NCBI RefSeq assembly: GCF_001423765.1 | Contig: NZ_LMPG01000010.1 | Location: 416,991 to 480,990 of the forward strand | Direction: 5' to 3' | DNA from: Sphingomonas sp. Leaf343 | GTDB lineage: Bacteria; Pseudomonadota; Alphaproteobacteria; Sphingomonadales; Sphingomonadaceae | DNA: 64,000 nucleotides | Notes under the pieces: generated by a model | The model's input: the letters and a program-made list of their open reading frames with translations, nothing else | Databases searched by the model: none | Told to the model about the DNA's origin: nothing | Shown: positions 1 through 8,892 of the stretch, piece by piece | Layout: each line of letters begins with the position of its first letter | How positions within the stretch are numbered: the first letter of the stretch is position 1 | Position numbers and translations under genes: made by a program

Positions 1-546
1 GCGATCAACCCGGTTACCGGACAGCTCTGGACCGTCGTCAACGAACGGGACATGCTCGGCTCCGACCTCGCGCCCGACTATCTGACGCAGGTAGAGTTCG
101 GCGATCACTTCGGCTGGCCGTGGTTCTACTGGGGCGGTTATCCCGATGATCGCGTCGAGCCGAAGAACCCCGCCTTGCAGGAATATAGCAAGCGACCGGA
201 CTACGCCCTCGGGCCGCACGTCGCAGCACTCGGCCTTGCCTTCTCCACCGACGCAAAGCTCGGCGATGGCTGGGCTTCCGGCGCATTCGTCGGCGAGCAC
301 GGATCGTGGAACCGCAAGCCGGTGTCGGGGTACAAGGTCGTGTACGTTCCGTTCGCCGCCAACGGCTATCCCGTGCGGGGCGCAAAGCCGGTCGACCTGC
401 TGACCGGTTTCCTCGACAAGGACGGCAAGGCGCAGGGCCGCCCGGTCGGCGTCATCACCGACAAAGCGGGCGCTCTGCTGGTCGCGGACGATGTCGGCAA
501 CCGCATCTGGCGGGTGAGCGCCCCGACCACGACCGCTTCGCGCTGA
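1..546 (+). CDS. PQQ-dependent sugar (sorbosone-type) dehydrogenase, 3' part
   Basis: The reading frame is open from the first base, so this is the C-terminal part (about 181 residues) of a gene that begins outside the window. The residues resemble the last blades of the soluble glucose/sorbosone dehydrogenase beta-propeller: an NERDMLGSDLAPDY segment, an FGWPW turn, a GEHGSWNRKPVSGY segment and a final GVITDKAGALLVADDVGNRIW blade strand. The family oxidises sugars or aldoses in the periplasm with PQQ as cofactor. The substrate cannot be read from this part. A TonB-like gene follows 23 bases downstream on the same strand. Confidence 0.8.
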   Translation, partial: AINPVTGQLWTVVNERDMLGSDLAPDYLTQVEFGDHFGWPWFYWGGYPDDRVEPKNPALQEYSKRPDYALGPHVAALGLAFSTDAKLGDGWASGAFVGEHGSWNRKPVSGYKVVYVPFAANGYPVRGAKPVDLLTGFLDKDGKAQGRPVGVITDKAGALLVADDVGNRIWRVSAPTTTASR

Positions 547-569
547 CGATAGCGGGCTGGGTGGCGGGG

Positions 570-1340
570 ATGGCGCAACGAACCCCCGCCATGCCGCACC
601 CGCTGACGCGCACTACGTTGTTCGTCGTGATCGCGGCGGCTCACCTGTGCGCAATCATCCTCCTGTTGCTTGGCAAGTCGCCGGCGGTGCCCGGTTCCGA
701 AGACCGGACATTGTTCGTCTTCGACGTCGCGCCTCAGCCTCCCCCGGCACCGATTCTGTCGACACCGCCCAAACCGAAGACGATCGACCTGCGTCCTGCG
801 GGCGGCTCGCCCCGACCCGACCGCGTCGTGACACCGCCCGCCGATGCGCGCCCGCCCACCCGGTTCGACACGACGCTGACCGACGATGCTCCACCCGCAC
901 CGATCGTGGTCGCTGGCGACCTGCCCGGCACCGGGATCGACCTGACGCCCGGCGGCGGGCGCGGCGATGGGACGCGCAACGGCAGCGGTAACGGGTCCGG
1001 AGTCGGCAACGGCAACGGCGAAGGAGCGGGCGCGATGTGGATCGGCGCCGACTGGATCTACAAGCCGGTGCGCGAATTGCCTTATTACTGGCCCCGCGCA
1101 AAGGAGGCGCGGAGGGCCTCGGCGGTCGTCGCGCTCGACTGCGTCCTGCCCAAACCGGGCAAGCCGGAGCGTTGCACGGTGGTCGGCGAACGGCCCGTGG
1201 GGCTGGGCTTCGGCGAGGCGGCACTCGGCCTGTCCCGCCATTTCCGCATCCGCCCGGTGACCCGTGACGGCAAGGTCGTCAGAAACGTCACCGTCCGCGT
1301 GCCGGTGACGTTCAAGACACCCTACGTGCCAGTGCCGTAA
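570..1340 (+). CDS. TonB-like periplasmic-spanning protein
   Basis: This 256-residue protein has one N-terminal membrane helix (about residues 14-30, rich in V, A, I and L). A long Pro-rich stretch (about 45-120) and a Gly/Asn/Ser-rich linker of repeated GNGSG units (about 130-155) follow. A small C-terminal domain has a conserved-looking Cys pair (LDCVLP, ERCTVV) and ends in VPVTFKTPY. This is the layout of TonB energy transducers: inner-membrane anchor, extended Pro linker, C-terminal domain that touches outer-membrane receptors. The C-terminal domain is divergent, so the TonB assignment is an inference. The start at 570 is the first Met after the preceding stop; Met at 591 is an alternative. 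Confidence 0.6.
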   Translation: MAQRTPAMPHPLTRTTLFVVIAAAHLCAIILLLLGKSPAVPGSEDRTLFVFDVAPQPPPAPILSTPPKPKTIDLRPAGGSPRPDRVVTPPADARPPTRFDTTLTDDAPPAPIVVAGDLPGTGIDLTPGGGRGDGTRNGSGNGSGVGNGNGEGAGAMWIGADWIYKPVRELPYYWPRAKEARRASAVVALDCVLPKPGKPERCTVVGERPVGLGFGEAALGLSRHFRIRPVTRDGKVVRNVTVRVPVTFKTPYVPVP

Positions 1341-1398
1341 GCGCCGACGATGATATCGCGGTTCGCGGATGCCGGGTTCGTCCCGGAATCATGCGACG

Positions 1399-1701
1399 TC
1401 ACTTTAGCAACTTGGGCGCTTCCTTTTCGATCGCCGCTTTCACCTGATTGGCGAACAGCCCCAGGAACGCCGGCAGATCGACGACCGCATGAACCTTGTC
1501 CGCGAACACCGTCGCCGTGGAGGCGATCGTCTGGCCCATGGCGGAAACGGTGAAGTGCATCGTATCGCCATCCCATCGATGCTGGACCGCGCCGCCACCG
1601 GGAATTTTTTCCGTGATGCGCTGGATACCGCCGTCGAGGCGCTGACGGACGGCCTCCTTGCCAAGCGAGTGGGGTATGTCGAGCGAGATCGGGGTGCCCA
1701 T
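1399..1701 (-). CDS. Polyhydroxyalkanoic acid system family protein
   Basis: This is a 100-residue protein. It matches the small PHA-granule-associated family (PHA_gran_rgn) by its opening PISLDIPHSLGKEAVRQRL, the central HRWDGDTMHFTVSAMGQTI and the closing helix ending in EAPKLLK. The family is small and beta-rich and is linked to polyhydroxyalkanoate granules, but its biochemical function is poorly defined. It is followed, on the same strand and 3 bases upstream of its start, by the end of a VOC-family gene, so the two are probably co-transcribed. Confidence 0.75.
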   Translation of the reverse strand: MGTPISLDIPHSLGKEAVRQRLDGGIQRITEKIPGGGAVQHRWDGDTMHFTVSAMGQTIASTATVFADKVHAVVDLPAFLGLFANQVKAAIEKEAPKLLK

Positions 1702-1704
1702 CAG

Positions 1705-2127
1705 TCAATCCTTGGCAAACAACATGGCGTCATCCGCGAACGCCTTGAACTCCAGCGCGTTGCCGCTGGGGTCGCGAAAGAACATCGTCGATTGTTCGCC
1801 CGCCTGCCCGGCGAAGCGCGTGTAGGGCGCAATGCCGAAGCGGATGCCGGCCGCCTCCACCCGCTCCGCCAGCGCACGCCAGTCGGCGGGGGGCAGCACG
1901 ACGCCGAAATGCGGCACCGGCACGACGTGACCATCGACCGCGTTCTCGACTGCCACGGGCTTTGCGACGGGATCGAGGTGCGCGACGATCTGATGACCGA
2001 AGAGGTCGAAGTCGATCCAGTGATCGCTCGACCGCCCTTCGCTGCAACCCAGCACGTCACCGTAAAAGGCACGCGCCGCGGCGAGATCGTGGACGGGAAA
2101 GGCGAGATGGAACGGGCGGAGTGTCAT
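1705..2127 (-). CDS. VOC (glyoxalase/bleomycin-resistance) family protein
   Basis: This 140-residue protein has the paired beta-alpha-beta-beta-beta fold of VOC enzymes. It starts [20 protein letters not shown], where His is a likely metal ligand, and ends [15 protein letters not shown], where Glu is the usual last ligand. Such enzymes are metal-dependent lyases, dioxygenases or binding proteins; the substrate is not predictable here. The chosen Met at 2127 opens the fold directly. Longer upstream readings on this strand have no domain content. It precedes the PHA-system gene and probably shares its transcript. Confidence 0.8.
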   Translation of the reverse strand: MTLRPFHLAFPVHDLAAARAFYGDVLGCSEGRSSDHWIDFDLFGHQIVAHLDPVAKPVAVENAVDGHVVPVPHFGVVLPPADWRALAERVEAAGIRFGIAPYTRFAGQAGEQSTMFFRDPSGNALEFKAFADDAMLFAKD

Positions 2128-2215
2128 GGCGGCATGATACACCAGCGGATCGGGTGCGTCAGCCCCGGCGTCGGCATATGCGCAACCCCTTGTTAGGCGA
2201 CCGGCGCCGGGCCAA

Positions 2216-3745
2216 GTGGCGCGTGTGACCATCCTTCGATCCCCTGCCCTTCTCTCCGTGCTGCTCGGGGCGGTGGCCGCGTGCGGTTTCGCGCCGCTGG
2301 AACTCTGGCCCCTGACGCTCGGCTGTTTCGCGGCGTGGCTGTTGCTGGTCCATCGGGCACCGACGTTCCGCAATGCGCTGTGGCGCGGCTGGCTGTTCGG
2401 ACTGGGTCATTTTACGGTCAACAACAACTGGTTCCAGCACGCGTTCGACTTTCAGGACGCGATGCCGCCGGTGCTGGGCTATTTCGCCGCGGTCGGACTG
2501 GCGCTGTATCTCGCCGTCTATCCGATGATGGCGGCGGGCATCGCGTGGCGCTTCCGGCAGGATCGGGCCGACGCGGCATTCGTGCTGATCTTTGCCGCGG
2601 CATGGATCGCCACCGAGTATCTGCGGGCGGTGATGTTTACGGGCTATGCCTGGAACGCGCTGGGCGTGCTGTGGGTGCCGGTGCAGGCGGTGGCGAGCGT
2701 GTCGGCGTGGGTCGGCACCTATGCGCTGTCGGGCCTGACCATCGCATTCGCGGGCGTGTTGCTTCTGCTGTGGCAGCGGCGCTGGTGGTGGGCGCTGCCG
2801 GTATTGGCCGTGCCGCTCGCGTTGCAACCCCTGTCCTACCGTGCGCAGCCGCCGACGACCGGTTCGCGCGTGCGCGTCGTGCAGCCCAATATCGGTCAGC
2901 AGGATCGTAACGAGAATGACGGCGAACGCGTGTTCCGCGCCCTGGCGGCGCTGTCGGGTGAACCCGGCCCGATCCCCCGGCTGATCGTCTGGCCGGAGGG
3001 GATGCTGCGCGACCTGATCGAGGACGATTATCCGGCGTGGATCTACACCAATGATCCGGCGCGGTTGCGGCGACGGATCGCCGCCTTGCTGGGGCCTCGC
3101 GACGTGTTGATGACGGGGGGCATCGCGCTGTCGTTCGATGCGGAGGACCGGATCGCGGGGGCGGCCAATTCGGTTTTCGCGATCGACGCAAGGGCGCGCC
3201 TGATCGGCCGGTACGACAAGGCGCATCTGGTGCCATATGGCGAGTATCTGCCGCTGCCGTGGCTGCTCCGGCCACTCGGTCTATCGCAACTGGTGCCGGG
3301 CGATCTGGACTTCTCGCCGGGGCCGGGACCCCATGCGATCGAGTGGCCCGGGTTCGGACCGGTCGGCATTCAGGTCTGCTACGAGATCATCTTCTCGGGC
3401 GAGGTCGTGGACGAGGCGCACCGGCCGAAGCTGCTGTTCAATCCCTCGACCGACGCGTGGTTCGGCAAATGGGGGCCGCCCCAGCATCTGGCGCAGGCAC
3501 GGATGCGCGCGATCGAGGAGGGGCTGCCGATCGTCCGGTCCACGCCGACCGGCATTTCCGCGATCATCGCGGCGGACGGCACGCTGCTGGCGACCGTTCC
3601 GCACGAGCGCGCCGGTGCGATCGAACTGGCGGTGCCGCCTGCGCTGCCCCCGACCCTGTTTTCCCGGATCGGAAACGTGTTGGCCGCGATGGTCGCCAGT
3701 GCCATGGGCGCGGCCGCGATTGCCATCCGCCGCCGGGGACGATAG
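2216..3745 (+). CDS. lnt: Apolipoprotein N-acyltransferase
   Basis: Lnt transfers an acyl chain from a phospholipid to the N-terminal Cys of lipoproteins in the inner membrane. The 509-residue product has about seven hydrophobic helices in residues 1-210. A nitrilase-fold domain follows, with the catalytic triad visible as Glu in VWPEGM, Lys in [17 protein letters not shown] and Cys in QVCYEIIF. A final helix precedes a basic tail (IRRRGR). The start is a GTG; another GTG three codons on is possible. The gene is followed by metK after 44 bases. Several lipoproteins in this window (BamB, the proteins at 21488 and 47164) would be its substrates. Confidence 0.93.
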   Translation: MARVTILRSPALLSVLLGAVAACGFAPLELWPLTLGCFAAWLLLVHRAPTFRNALWRGWLFGLGHFTVNNNWFQHAFDFQDAMPPVLGYFAAVGLALYLAVYPMMAAGIAWRFRQDRADAAFVLIFAAAWIATEYLRAVMFTGYAWNALGVLWVPVQAVASVSAWVGTYALSGLTIAFAGVLLLLWQRRWWWALPVLAVPLALQPLSYRAQPPTTGSRVRVVQPNIGQQDRNENDGERVFRALAALSGEPGPIPRLIVWPEGMLRDLIEDDYPAWIYTNDPARLRRRIAALLGPRDVLMTGGIALSFDAEDRIAGAANSVFAIDARARLIGRYDKAHLVPYGEYLPLPWLLRPLGLSQLVPGDLDFSPGPGPHAIEWPGFGPVGIQVCYEIIFSGEVVDEAHRPKLLFNPSTDAWFGKWGPPQHLAQARMRAIEEGLPIVRSTPTGISAIIAADGTLLATVPHERAGAIELAVPPALPPTLFSRIGNVLAAMVASAMGAAAIAIRRRGR

Positions 3746-3753
3746 GGACCCTC

Positions 3754-3773
3754 ATATAAAGCTATCTTTATAT
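3754..3773. promoter_or_regulatory. 20-bp palindrome before metK, likely ArsR-type (SahR/SamR) operator
   Basis: Arms ATATAAAG and CTTTATAT are perfect reverse complements separated by CTAT. The whole 20 bp differs by one base from the perfect palindrome ATATAAAGATATCTTTATAT. It is a sharply AT-rich island in GC-rich DNA and ends 16 bases before the chosen metK start. From general knowledge, ArsR-family regulators of methionine/SAM metabolism (SahR-type) in Proteobacteria bind AT-rich palindromes of this kind. The identity of the regulator is an inference, and no such regulator gene is in the window. Confidence 0.6.
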
Positions 3774-3789
3774 CGTTATGAGGCATCCG

Positions 3790-4995
3790 ATGCGCAGCTC
3801 GTTCATCTTCACGTCCGAATCGGTTTCGGAGGGTCACCCCGACAAGGTCGCCGACCAGATCAGCGACTCGATCGTCGACCTGTTCCTGTCCAAGGACCCC
3901 GAGGCGCGCGTCGCGTGCGAAACGCTGACCACCACGCAGCTCGTCGTGCTGGCCGGTGAAATCCGCGGCAAGGGCATCATGGACGCCGACGGCAACTGGG
4001 CCGAGGGCGTGCAGGAAGAGATCGAAAAGACCGTTCGCGATACCGTCAAGCGTATCGGTTACGAGCAAACGGGCTTCCATTGGGAAACCTTCCGCTTCGA
4101 GAACAACCTGCACCCACAGTCGGCCCATATCGCGATGGGTGTGGACGAAAGCGGCAACAAGGACGAGGGCGCGGGCGACCAGGGCATCATGTTCGGTTAC
4201 GCGACCGACGAGACGCCGGGCCTGATGCCGGCGACACTCTACTACAGCCACAAGATCCTCGAAAAGATGGCCGCCGATCGCCATTCGGGCGCCGCACCGT
4301 TCCTGGAGCCCGACGCCAAGAGCCAGGTGACGCTGCAGTACGAGAACGAAGTGCCGGTCCGTGCCACCGCGCTGGTCGTCTCGACGCAGCATTCCGCCGA
4401 CCTGTCGAACGACGCCGGTCAGGCCCGCTTGCGCGACTACGTCAAGGGCGTGTTCGCCGAGATCCTGCCGGAGGGCTGGCTGCCGTCGGAGGACAAGATC
4501 TACGTCAACCCGACCGGGCTGTTCGAAATCGGCGGCCCGGACGGCGACGCCGGCGTCACCGGTCGCAAGATCATCGTCGACACCTATGGTGGCGCGGCCC
4601 CGCACGGCGGCGGCGCTTTCAGCGGCAAGGACCCGACCAAGGTCGATCGTTCGGCCGCGTATGTCGCCCGCTATCTGGCGAAGAACGTCGTTGCCGCCGG
4701 CCTCGCGCGGCGCTGCACGATCCAGCTGTCCTACGCGATCGGCATCGCCGAACCGCTGTCGGTCTATGTCGACCTGCATGGCACCGGCACGGTCGAGGAA
4801 GCGGCGCTGGAAAGCGCGTTGCCGAAGCTGGTGCGCCTGACGCCCAAAGGCATCCGCGAGCATCTGAAGCTTAACGCGCCGATCTATTCGAAGACTGCCG
4901 CTTACGGCCATTTCGGGCGCGATCCGGAGGGTGAGCTGTTCACCTGGGAGAAGACCGATCTGGTCGACGCGCTGAAGGCCGCCGTCGCCGCATAA
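3790..4995 (+). CDS. metK: S-adenosylmethionine synthetase
   Basis: MetK makes S-adenosylmethionine from methionine and ATP in the cytoplasm. The 401-residue product shows the family signatures: [20 protein letters not shown] at the N-terminus, [15 protein letters not shown] near residue 115, and [19 protein letters not shown] near 270. The start at 3790 is preferred over the in-frame ATG at 3778. A GAGG lies 6 bases before 3790, homologues begin MRSS at this point, and the 3778 ATG almost abuts the AT-rich palindrome. A strong terminator follows 25 bases after the stop. Confidence 0.96.
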   Translation: MRSSFIFTSESVSEGHPDKVADQISDSIVDLFLSKDPEARVACETLTTTQLVVLAGEIRGKGIMDADGNWAEGVQEEIEKTVRDTVKRIGYEQTGFHWETFRFENNLHPQSAHIAMGVDESGNKDEGAGDQGIMFGYATDETPGLMPATLYYSHKILEKMAADRHSGAAPFLEPDAKSQVTLQYENEVPVRATALVVSTQHSADLSNDAGQARLRDYVKGVFAEILPEGWLPSEDKIYVNPTGLFEIGGPDGDAGVTGRKIIVDTYGGAAPHGGGAFSGKDPTKVDRSAAYVARYLAKNVVAAGLARRCTIQLSYAIGIAEPLSVYVDLHGTGTVEEAALESALPKLVRLTPKGIREHLKLNAPIYSKTAAYGHFGRDPEGELFTWEKTDLVDALKAAVAA

Positions 4996-5020
4996 CTCGC
5001 CCGCATCCCGGTCGGCAATC

Positions 5021-5053
5021 AAGGCCTCCCCGGTGACGGGCGAGGCCTTTTTT
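5021..5053 (+). terminator. Rho-independent terminator after metK
   Basis: The perfect 8-bp stem AAGGCCTC / GAGGCCTT has an inner CCCG/CGGG extension and is followed by a run of T (5048-5053). It ends the lnt-metK transcription unit. The next gene on the other strand stops at 5100. Confidence 0.85.
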
Positions 5054-5099
5054 GCGTCCGGCCCCGCCCTGCACACGGTCCCGCCGGACGCTGCGTCTC

Positions 5100-5711
5100 C
5101 TACGCCTTGCGTCCGGCACCCTCGATCGCACCGTGCAGCGCCGCCTCGGCGATCCGCAGCCCCGCACCCGCTATCCGTTCCGCGGCCCAGCCGATCGCAG
5201 CCCCGGCCACGACATCGCTCCAGTAGTGCTTGCCGCCGCTCGGCTGGAGCGCCGCGACGGCGATCGCAGCCGCTTGCAGCGGCAGCCCGGCGCGCGGCGA
5301 CTCGGTCGCCACTGCCTGTGCCACCGCCACCGCGCCAGCGGTGTGGCCGGACGGAAAGGAGTTGAGAGTCGTGTCCTCCGCCCCCTTCCCCTTGCTGACA
5401 TGATGCCCCTCCTTCAGCGCGCGGGCAGGACGGGTGCGATCGATCGATGATTTCAGGACCGTCTTCACGCCCGTCGCGAGCAGATGGCTGGCCAGCATAC
5501 GGACGCCGCTGCGCGTCACCGCAGGCTGCCGCGCCAGCGCGCCGATGACGATGGTCGCGACGGAAATCGCGATCAACGGTGGCTGGTCGGCAAGCTCCGC
5601 CGCCTCGACACCGGCGTTCAGCAGCGGTCCGTTCCTGCGTCGCGCCGCGCGATGCGTGGCAGCCCGTTCCGCGCGACCGGCGCGGTGCACGGCATTCTTC
5701 GCCTTACCCAT
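5100..5711 (-). CDS. PAP2-family membrane phosphatase
   Basis: This 203-residue protein carries the three phosphatidic-acid-phosphatase-2 motifs: KSSIDRTRP (K-x6-RP type), NSFPSGHTAGA (PSGH), and GGKHYWSDVVAGAAIGW (H-x3-D type), between hydrophobic helices. PAP2 enzymes remove phosphate from lipid phosphates such as phosphatidate, undecaprenyl pyrophosphate or sphingoid phosphates, at the membrane. The Met at 5711 is chosen because the upstream frame is already the end of the FNT gene; the two overlap by 8 bases and are probably co-translated. Which lipid is hydrolysed cannot be said. Confidence 0.85.
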   Translation of the reverse strand: MGKAKNAVHRAGRAERAATHRAARRRNGPLLNAGVEAAELADQPPLIAISVATIVIGALARQPAVTRSGVRMLASHLLATGVKTVLKSSIDRTRPARALKEGHHVSKGKGAEDTTLNSFPSGHTAGAVAVAQAVATESPRAGLPLQAAAIAVAALQPSGGKHYWSDVVAGAAIGWAAERIAGAGLRIAEAALHGAIEGAGRKA

Positions 5712-6549
5712 TGGGGGCATCCTCCACATCGCTTTTGACCTGTGCGTGCGCGAGCATGGCGAACAAGCCCGCACCGCCGGCCAGATTGCCCAGCACCGCC
5801 GGCCCGATCAGCGCGAAGAGCGTCTGCGTCACCGTCGTTCGGCCATCGAACAGCAGCAGGAACGCCTCGTCCGATCCGACGACCGAGTGGCTGAACCCGG
5901 CAATCGCAACGATATAGGTGATGGCGAAAACGACCCAGAACGACTGCTCACGCGCATTGGGCAGGGTCCATGCGATGATCGCGATCAAGAAGCCCGCCGG
6001 GATCGCATTGAGGAACGTGTCCCACGCGCCGAGCTCCAGAATACGTTCCGATACGACGATCGCAGCATGACGCAACTCGGCATTCCCCAGCAGACCCGCG
6101 TCGATCAGTGCCGCGGCGATAGCGGTGCCGGTCATATTCGCACCCAGCACGATGCTCCACAGACGCAGTGTCCGCGTCAGCGCCCAGCGCGACGGGCGCG
6201 TCACCAGCGGTAGCATCGCGGTGACGGTGCTTTCCGTGAAAAGCTGCATACGTCCCAGAATGACGATCAGAAATCCCACCGGATAACCGAGCGCCACCAC
6301 CAGCTCCGCCCAGTCCTCGGCCGGCAGGGCACGGTGGATCGCCGCCTCCGCGACCAGCGATGTCGTGATCGCCAGCCCGGCGGCAAGCCCCGACCAGAAC
6401 AACGCCGCCGCCGGCCGCTTCAGTTCCGCCTCTCCGGTTTCGCGCACGGTACGATGCAGTTCGCGGGCGTCGGCTGCTTTCAGGTCCTCGACATCGTCGC
6501 CCTTGTCGGGTCCCGGTTCGTGAGACATCGGTGTATCGGATGAATCCAT
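5704..6549 (-). CDS. Formate/nitrite transporter (FNT) family membrane protein, YfdC-like
   Basis: This 281-residue protein has a charged N-terminal tail (about 45 residues) and then six predicted membrane helices. Family-like elements include GRMQLFTESTVTAMLPL near residue 100 and FSHSVVGSDEAFLLLF near 220, which correspond to the pore-lining half-helix loops of FNT channels. FNT proteins are pentameric channels for small monovalent anions such as formate or nitrite. The extended acidic N-terminus resembles the YfdC branch, whose substrate is not established. It overlaps the PAP2 gene downstream. Confidence 0.8.
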   Translation of the reverse strand: MDSSDTPMSHEPGPDKGDDVEDLKAADARELHRTVRETGEAELKRPAAALFWSGLAAGLAITTSLVAEAAIHRALPAEDWAELVVALGYPVGFLIVILGRMQLFTESTVTAMLPLVTRPSRWALTRTLRLWSIVLGANMTGTAIAAALIDAGLLGNAELRHAAIVVSERILELGAWDTFLNAIPAGFLIAIIAWTLPNAREQSFWVVFAITYIVAIAGFSHSVVGSDEAFLLLFDGRTTVTQTLFALIGPAVLGNLAGGAGLFAMLAHAQVKSDVEDAPNG

Positions 6550-6632
6550 TGCGGGACTGTAACGGCCCGTCCCGCGCTTTGCTCCAGCGGAGCGCTTTGC
6601 GCGGGCGGGCGAGCACGCTAAGGCCCGCCGCC

Positions 6633-7313
6633 ATGAACGATCCCGCCGTCATCCGCCGCCTTTACGGCCGTCGCCAGGGCCACAAGCTGCGGACCGGTCA
6701 GGCGGCGCTGGTCGAGGAGCTACTACCGCAGGTCGCGGTGCCGGAGGCGGGAGCGCTGGATGCCGCGACGCTGTTCGGCGACGACCGGCCGCTGCATCTG
6801 GAAATCGGCTTCGGCGCGGGCGAGCATCTCGCCGGGCAAGCCGCCGCCCATCCACAATCGGGCTTCATCGGGTGCGAGCCATTCCTGAACGGCGTCGTCG
6901 GCGCGCTCAACCATATCCGCGACGAACGGCTCGATAACGTCCGCCTGCACATGGGCGACGCTCTGGAGGTCGTCGAACGGCTGCCAGACGCGTCGCTGGA
7001 GCGCGTGTACCTGCTCCACCCCGATCCATGGCCGAAGGCGCGTCATGCCAAGCGCCGGATGATGAACCACGGCCCGCTCGACGCGATCGCCGCCAGGCTG
7101 AAACCGGGCGGCGAGTTCCGCTTGGGGACCGACGACCCGACCTATTGCCGCTGGTCGATGATGGTGATGAACCAGCGCCGCGATTTCGCGTGGCAGGCGC
7201 AGACGACCGCCGATTTCCTGACCCGCCCGGCGGACTGGCCGGAAACCCGTTACGAGCGCAAGGCGCGGCGACAGGGCCATGAGGTCTGGTATTTCCGGTA
7301 CGTGCGCCTTTAG
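6633..7313 (+). CDS. trmB: tRNA (guanine-N7-)-methyltransferase
   Basis: TrmB methylates G46 in the variable loop of tRNAs using SAM. The 226-residue protein has the Rossmann SAM site EIGFGAGEHL (about residue 55), the FIGCEPF strand, the HPDPWPKARHAKRRM catalytic and tRNA-binding segment (about 130-145) and the FRLGTDDPTYCRW segment. The start at 6633 gives the usual N-terminus, MNDPAVIRRLYGRRQGHKLR. It lies on the same strand as lnt-metK, but a convergent pair of membrane-protein genes separates them. Confidence 0.94.
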   Translation: MNDPAVIRRLYGRRQGHKLRTGQAALVEELLPQVAVPEAGALDAATLFGDDRPLHLEIGFGAGEHLAGQAAAHPQSGFIGCEPFLNGVVGALNHIRDERLDNVRLHMGDALEVVERLPDASLERVYLLHPDPWPKARHAKRRMMNHGPLDAIAARLKPGGEFRLGTDDPTYCRWSMMVMNQRRDFAWQAQTTADFLTRPADWPETRYERKARRQGHEVWYFRYVRL

Positions 7314-7515
7314 CGGCTGCGCCCCGGCCCGCCTCTGAGCACGACCAGCCAACTCTCTCAAACTCCTCGGTTATGCCGAGACATGGACGCCGGCCTTGTG
7401 CCATGTACAACCATCGTGGGTGGGTCCGGTCGAAGAAATGGACGGCGTGAGGGATCAGGGGGCATTGCCGCAATCGCGTAAAGGTCCGCACCGGGCTGCA
7501 CCGTCGCGGCGGACA

Positions 7516-7534
7516 CCGCGGTCGCCGACCGCGG
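7516..7534 (+). promoter_or_regulatory. Perfect hairpin just before a LuxR-type gene
   Basis: CCGCGGTC and GACCGCGG form an 8-bp GC stem with a 3-base loop ending 13 bases before the ATG at 7548. In RNA it could partly hide the ribosome-binding region; a symmetric protein-binding site is equally possible. The rest of the 7314-7547 gap shows no gene. Confidence 0.3.
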
Positions 7535-7547
7535 CGGTTCACGGACG

Positions 7548-8018
7548 ATGACCGACGCCAACTTCGACCGGCTGACCCCGCGCCAGCGCGATGTCCTGCG
7601 CGGTCTGGCGGCGCTGAAGTCGGCCAAGCGGATCGGCAACGATCTCGGCATCTCCGAATCCACCGTCTACGGCCATCTCGACAGCGCGGCCAAAACGCTG
7701 GCCGCGCCCGATCGCGCGACTGCGGCCCTCTGGTTTCAGGCGCATGAGCGGCAGCGGGACCCCCAAAAACCGTCCGGTCAACCTTTGCGGGTGGCTCCGG
7801 CCGAACCCGTGGCGGCAGGAAAGCCGATGTCGGCGGCGAGCGGTTCGCTGCGGCTTCCCTTTCGCGCCAAAGGATCGGCCTCCAATGACCTCAGTCCCCT
7901 CCAGCGTCTCGCGTGGATCCCGCTCCTCGCGCTCGCCTTTGCGGTCGGTTTCGGCATGCTCGCCGCAGGACTCAGCTTCGTCACCCACCTCGTCGTCGCC
8001 GTGTTCCATCAGGCATGA
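7548..8018 (+). CDS. LuxR-type helix-turn-helix protein with C-terminal membrane helix
   Basis: This is a 156-residue protein. Residues 8-62 form a GerE/LuxR-type DNA-binding domain (LTPRQRDVLRGLAA, then AKRIGNDLGISESTVYGHLDSAAK). A Pro/Ala-rich linker follows, and a single hydrophobic helix near residues 124-150 ends the protein. There is no receiver or sensor domain. Single-domain LuxR-type HTH proteins with a C-terminal membrane anchor are familiar from sphingomonads, but their targets are unknown to me. An unrelated helical protein is encoded directly after it. Confidence 0.75.
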   Translation: MTDANFDRLTPRQRDVLRGLAALKSAKRIGNDLGISESTVYGHLDSAAKTLAAPDRATAALWFQAHERQRDPQKPSGQPLRVAPAEPVAAGKPMSAASGSLRLPFRAKGSASNDLSPLQRLAWIPLLALAFAVGFGMLAAGLSFVTHLVVAVFHQA

Positions 8019-8112
8019 CGACGCCGGCGCGGCGCAGCGCCTGTTCCTGCTGCTGCGGGAATTCGAACGCGCGCAGGACGCCGCCTTCGCCATCGGCGGA
8101 GAGGTCGCGGCG

Positions 8113-8367
8113 ATGCTGGCGATGGCGCAGGCGGAGCAGCGGCTCGGGGCCGCCGTCGGACAACCGGTGTTCAAGGCGTTCAGCGAGGCGCTGGTCCACC
8201 TGTCGTCCGCCCGCGGCGCGACCGTCGACGGGCACCGGGCGCTGGAAAAGATCGCGCGCGTGTTCGACATCGCCTTCACGGCCGCCGACGAGGATTTCGG
8301 CGACAGCCGCAAATATCCGCCGTCGGGCATGGTCGGCGTCCGCGCCGAGCCGTCCGTCGCGGCCTGA
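8113..8367 (+). CDS. Small helical protein of unknown function
   Basis: At 8113 an ATG with GGAGAGG about 8 bases before it starts an 84-residue reading. Coding character in the same frame begins earlier, around 8017, with a clear amphipathic stretch (AGAAQRLFLLLREFERAQDA), but there is no ATG, GTG or TTG there. The true start may therefore be non-standard, or translation may continue from the preceding gene. The product is mostly helical and ends in DSRKYPPSGM plus a short tail. I do not recognise the family. Confidence 0.5.
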   Translation: MLAMAQAEQRLGAAVGQPVFKAFSEALVHLSSARGATVDGHRALEKIARVFDIAFTAADEDFGDSRKYPPSGMVGVRAEPSVAA

Positions 8368-8403
8368 TGCGCCATCCGCTGTGGAACGATGGGGAGCGCG
8401 CTG

Positions 8404-8892
8404 ATGCTTCACATCGTCGTCTTCAACGTCGTGCTGATCGCCGTCGTCGCCTTCGCCGTCTGGGGCGGGGGCGCACCGGAGCGCATCGTAGCGGGGCTGA
8501 TGTTCGTGGCCAATGCGGCGACGGCCCTGCTGCCCTACGATCCCGGATCGACCTTCCTGTGGCTCGACTGGAGCGGGTTCGGGGTGGATGCGCTGCTGTT
8601 CGTCGCCTTCACGGCGGTGGCGCTGCGGGCCGATCGCTACTGGCCGATCTGGCTTGCGGCGCTGCAACTGGTGGCCGTCGCAATCCATCTCGTCAGGATC
8701 GTCGACCGCGCGCTGGTGCCGCTGGTCTATGCCTGGAGCATCGGGCAGATCGCCTATCCTTTAATGGCGCTGCTCGTCGCGGGGACGGTCCGGCATCGAC
8801 AGCGGCTGCGGGATTTCGGCGATGACCCGTCCTGGAGCGGGGAAACCCGATGCACAGACGGGGCCGGACGTCCGGCTGACCCGCTGGTCTGA
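8404..8892 (+). CDS. Small membrane protein of unknown function
   Basis: This 162-residue protein has about four to five hydrophobic segments: residues 2-20, 27-45, 60-75, 82-98 and 103-122. A polar tail follows. GGGGAGCG lies 6 bases before the ATG at 8404, which favours it over the in-frame ATG at 8389. The last 71 bases overlap the start of the next gene in another frame, so the two are probably co-translated. No motif allows a function to be named. Confidence 0.65.
   Translation: MLHIVVFNVVLIAVVAFAVWGGGAPERIVAGLMFVANAATALLPYDPGSTFLWLDWSGFGVDALLFVAFTAVALRADRYWPIWLAALQLVAVAIHLVRIVDRALVPLVYAWSIGQIAYPLMALLVAGTVRHRQRLRDFGDDPSWSGETRCTDGAGRPADPLV

Noticed and set aside
3745..3790. SAM riboswitch before metK
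   Set aside because: Only 44 bases separate lnt and metK. The space holds one AT-rich palindrome and lacks room for the pseudoknot or multi-helix folds of known SAM riboswitches.
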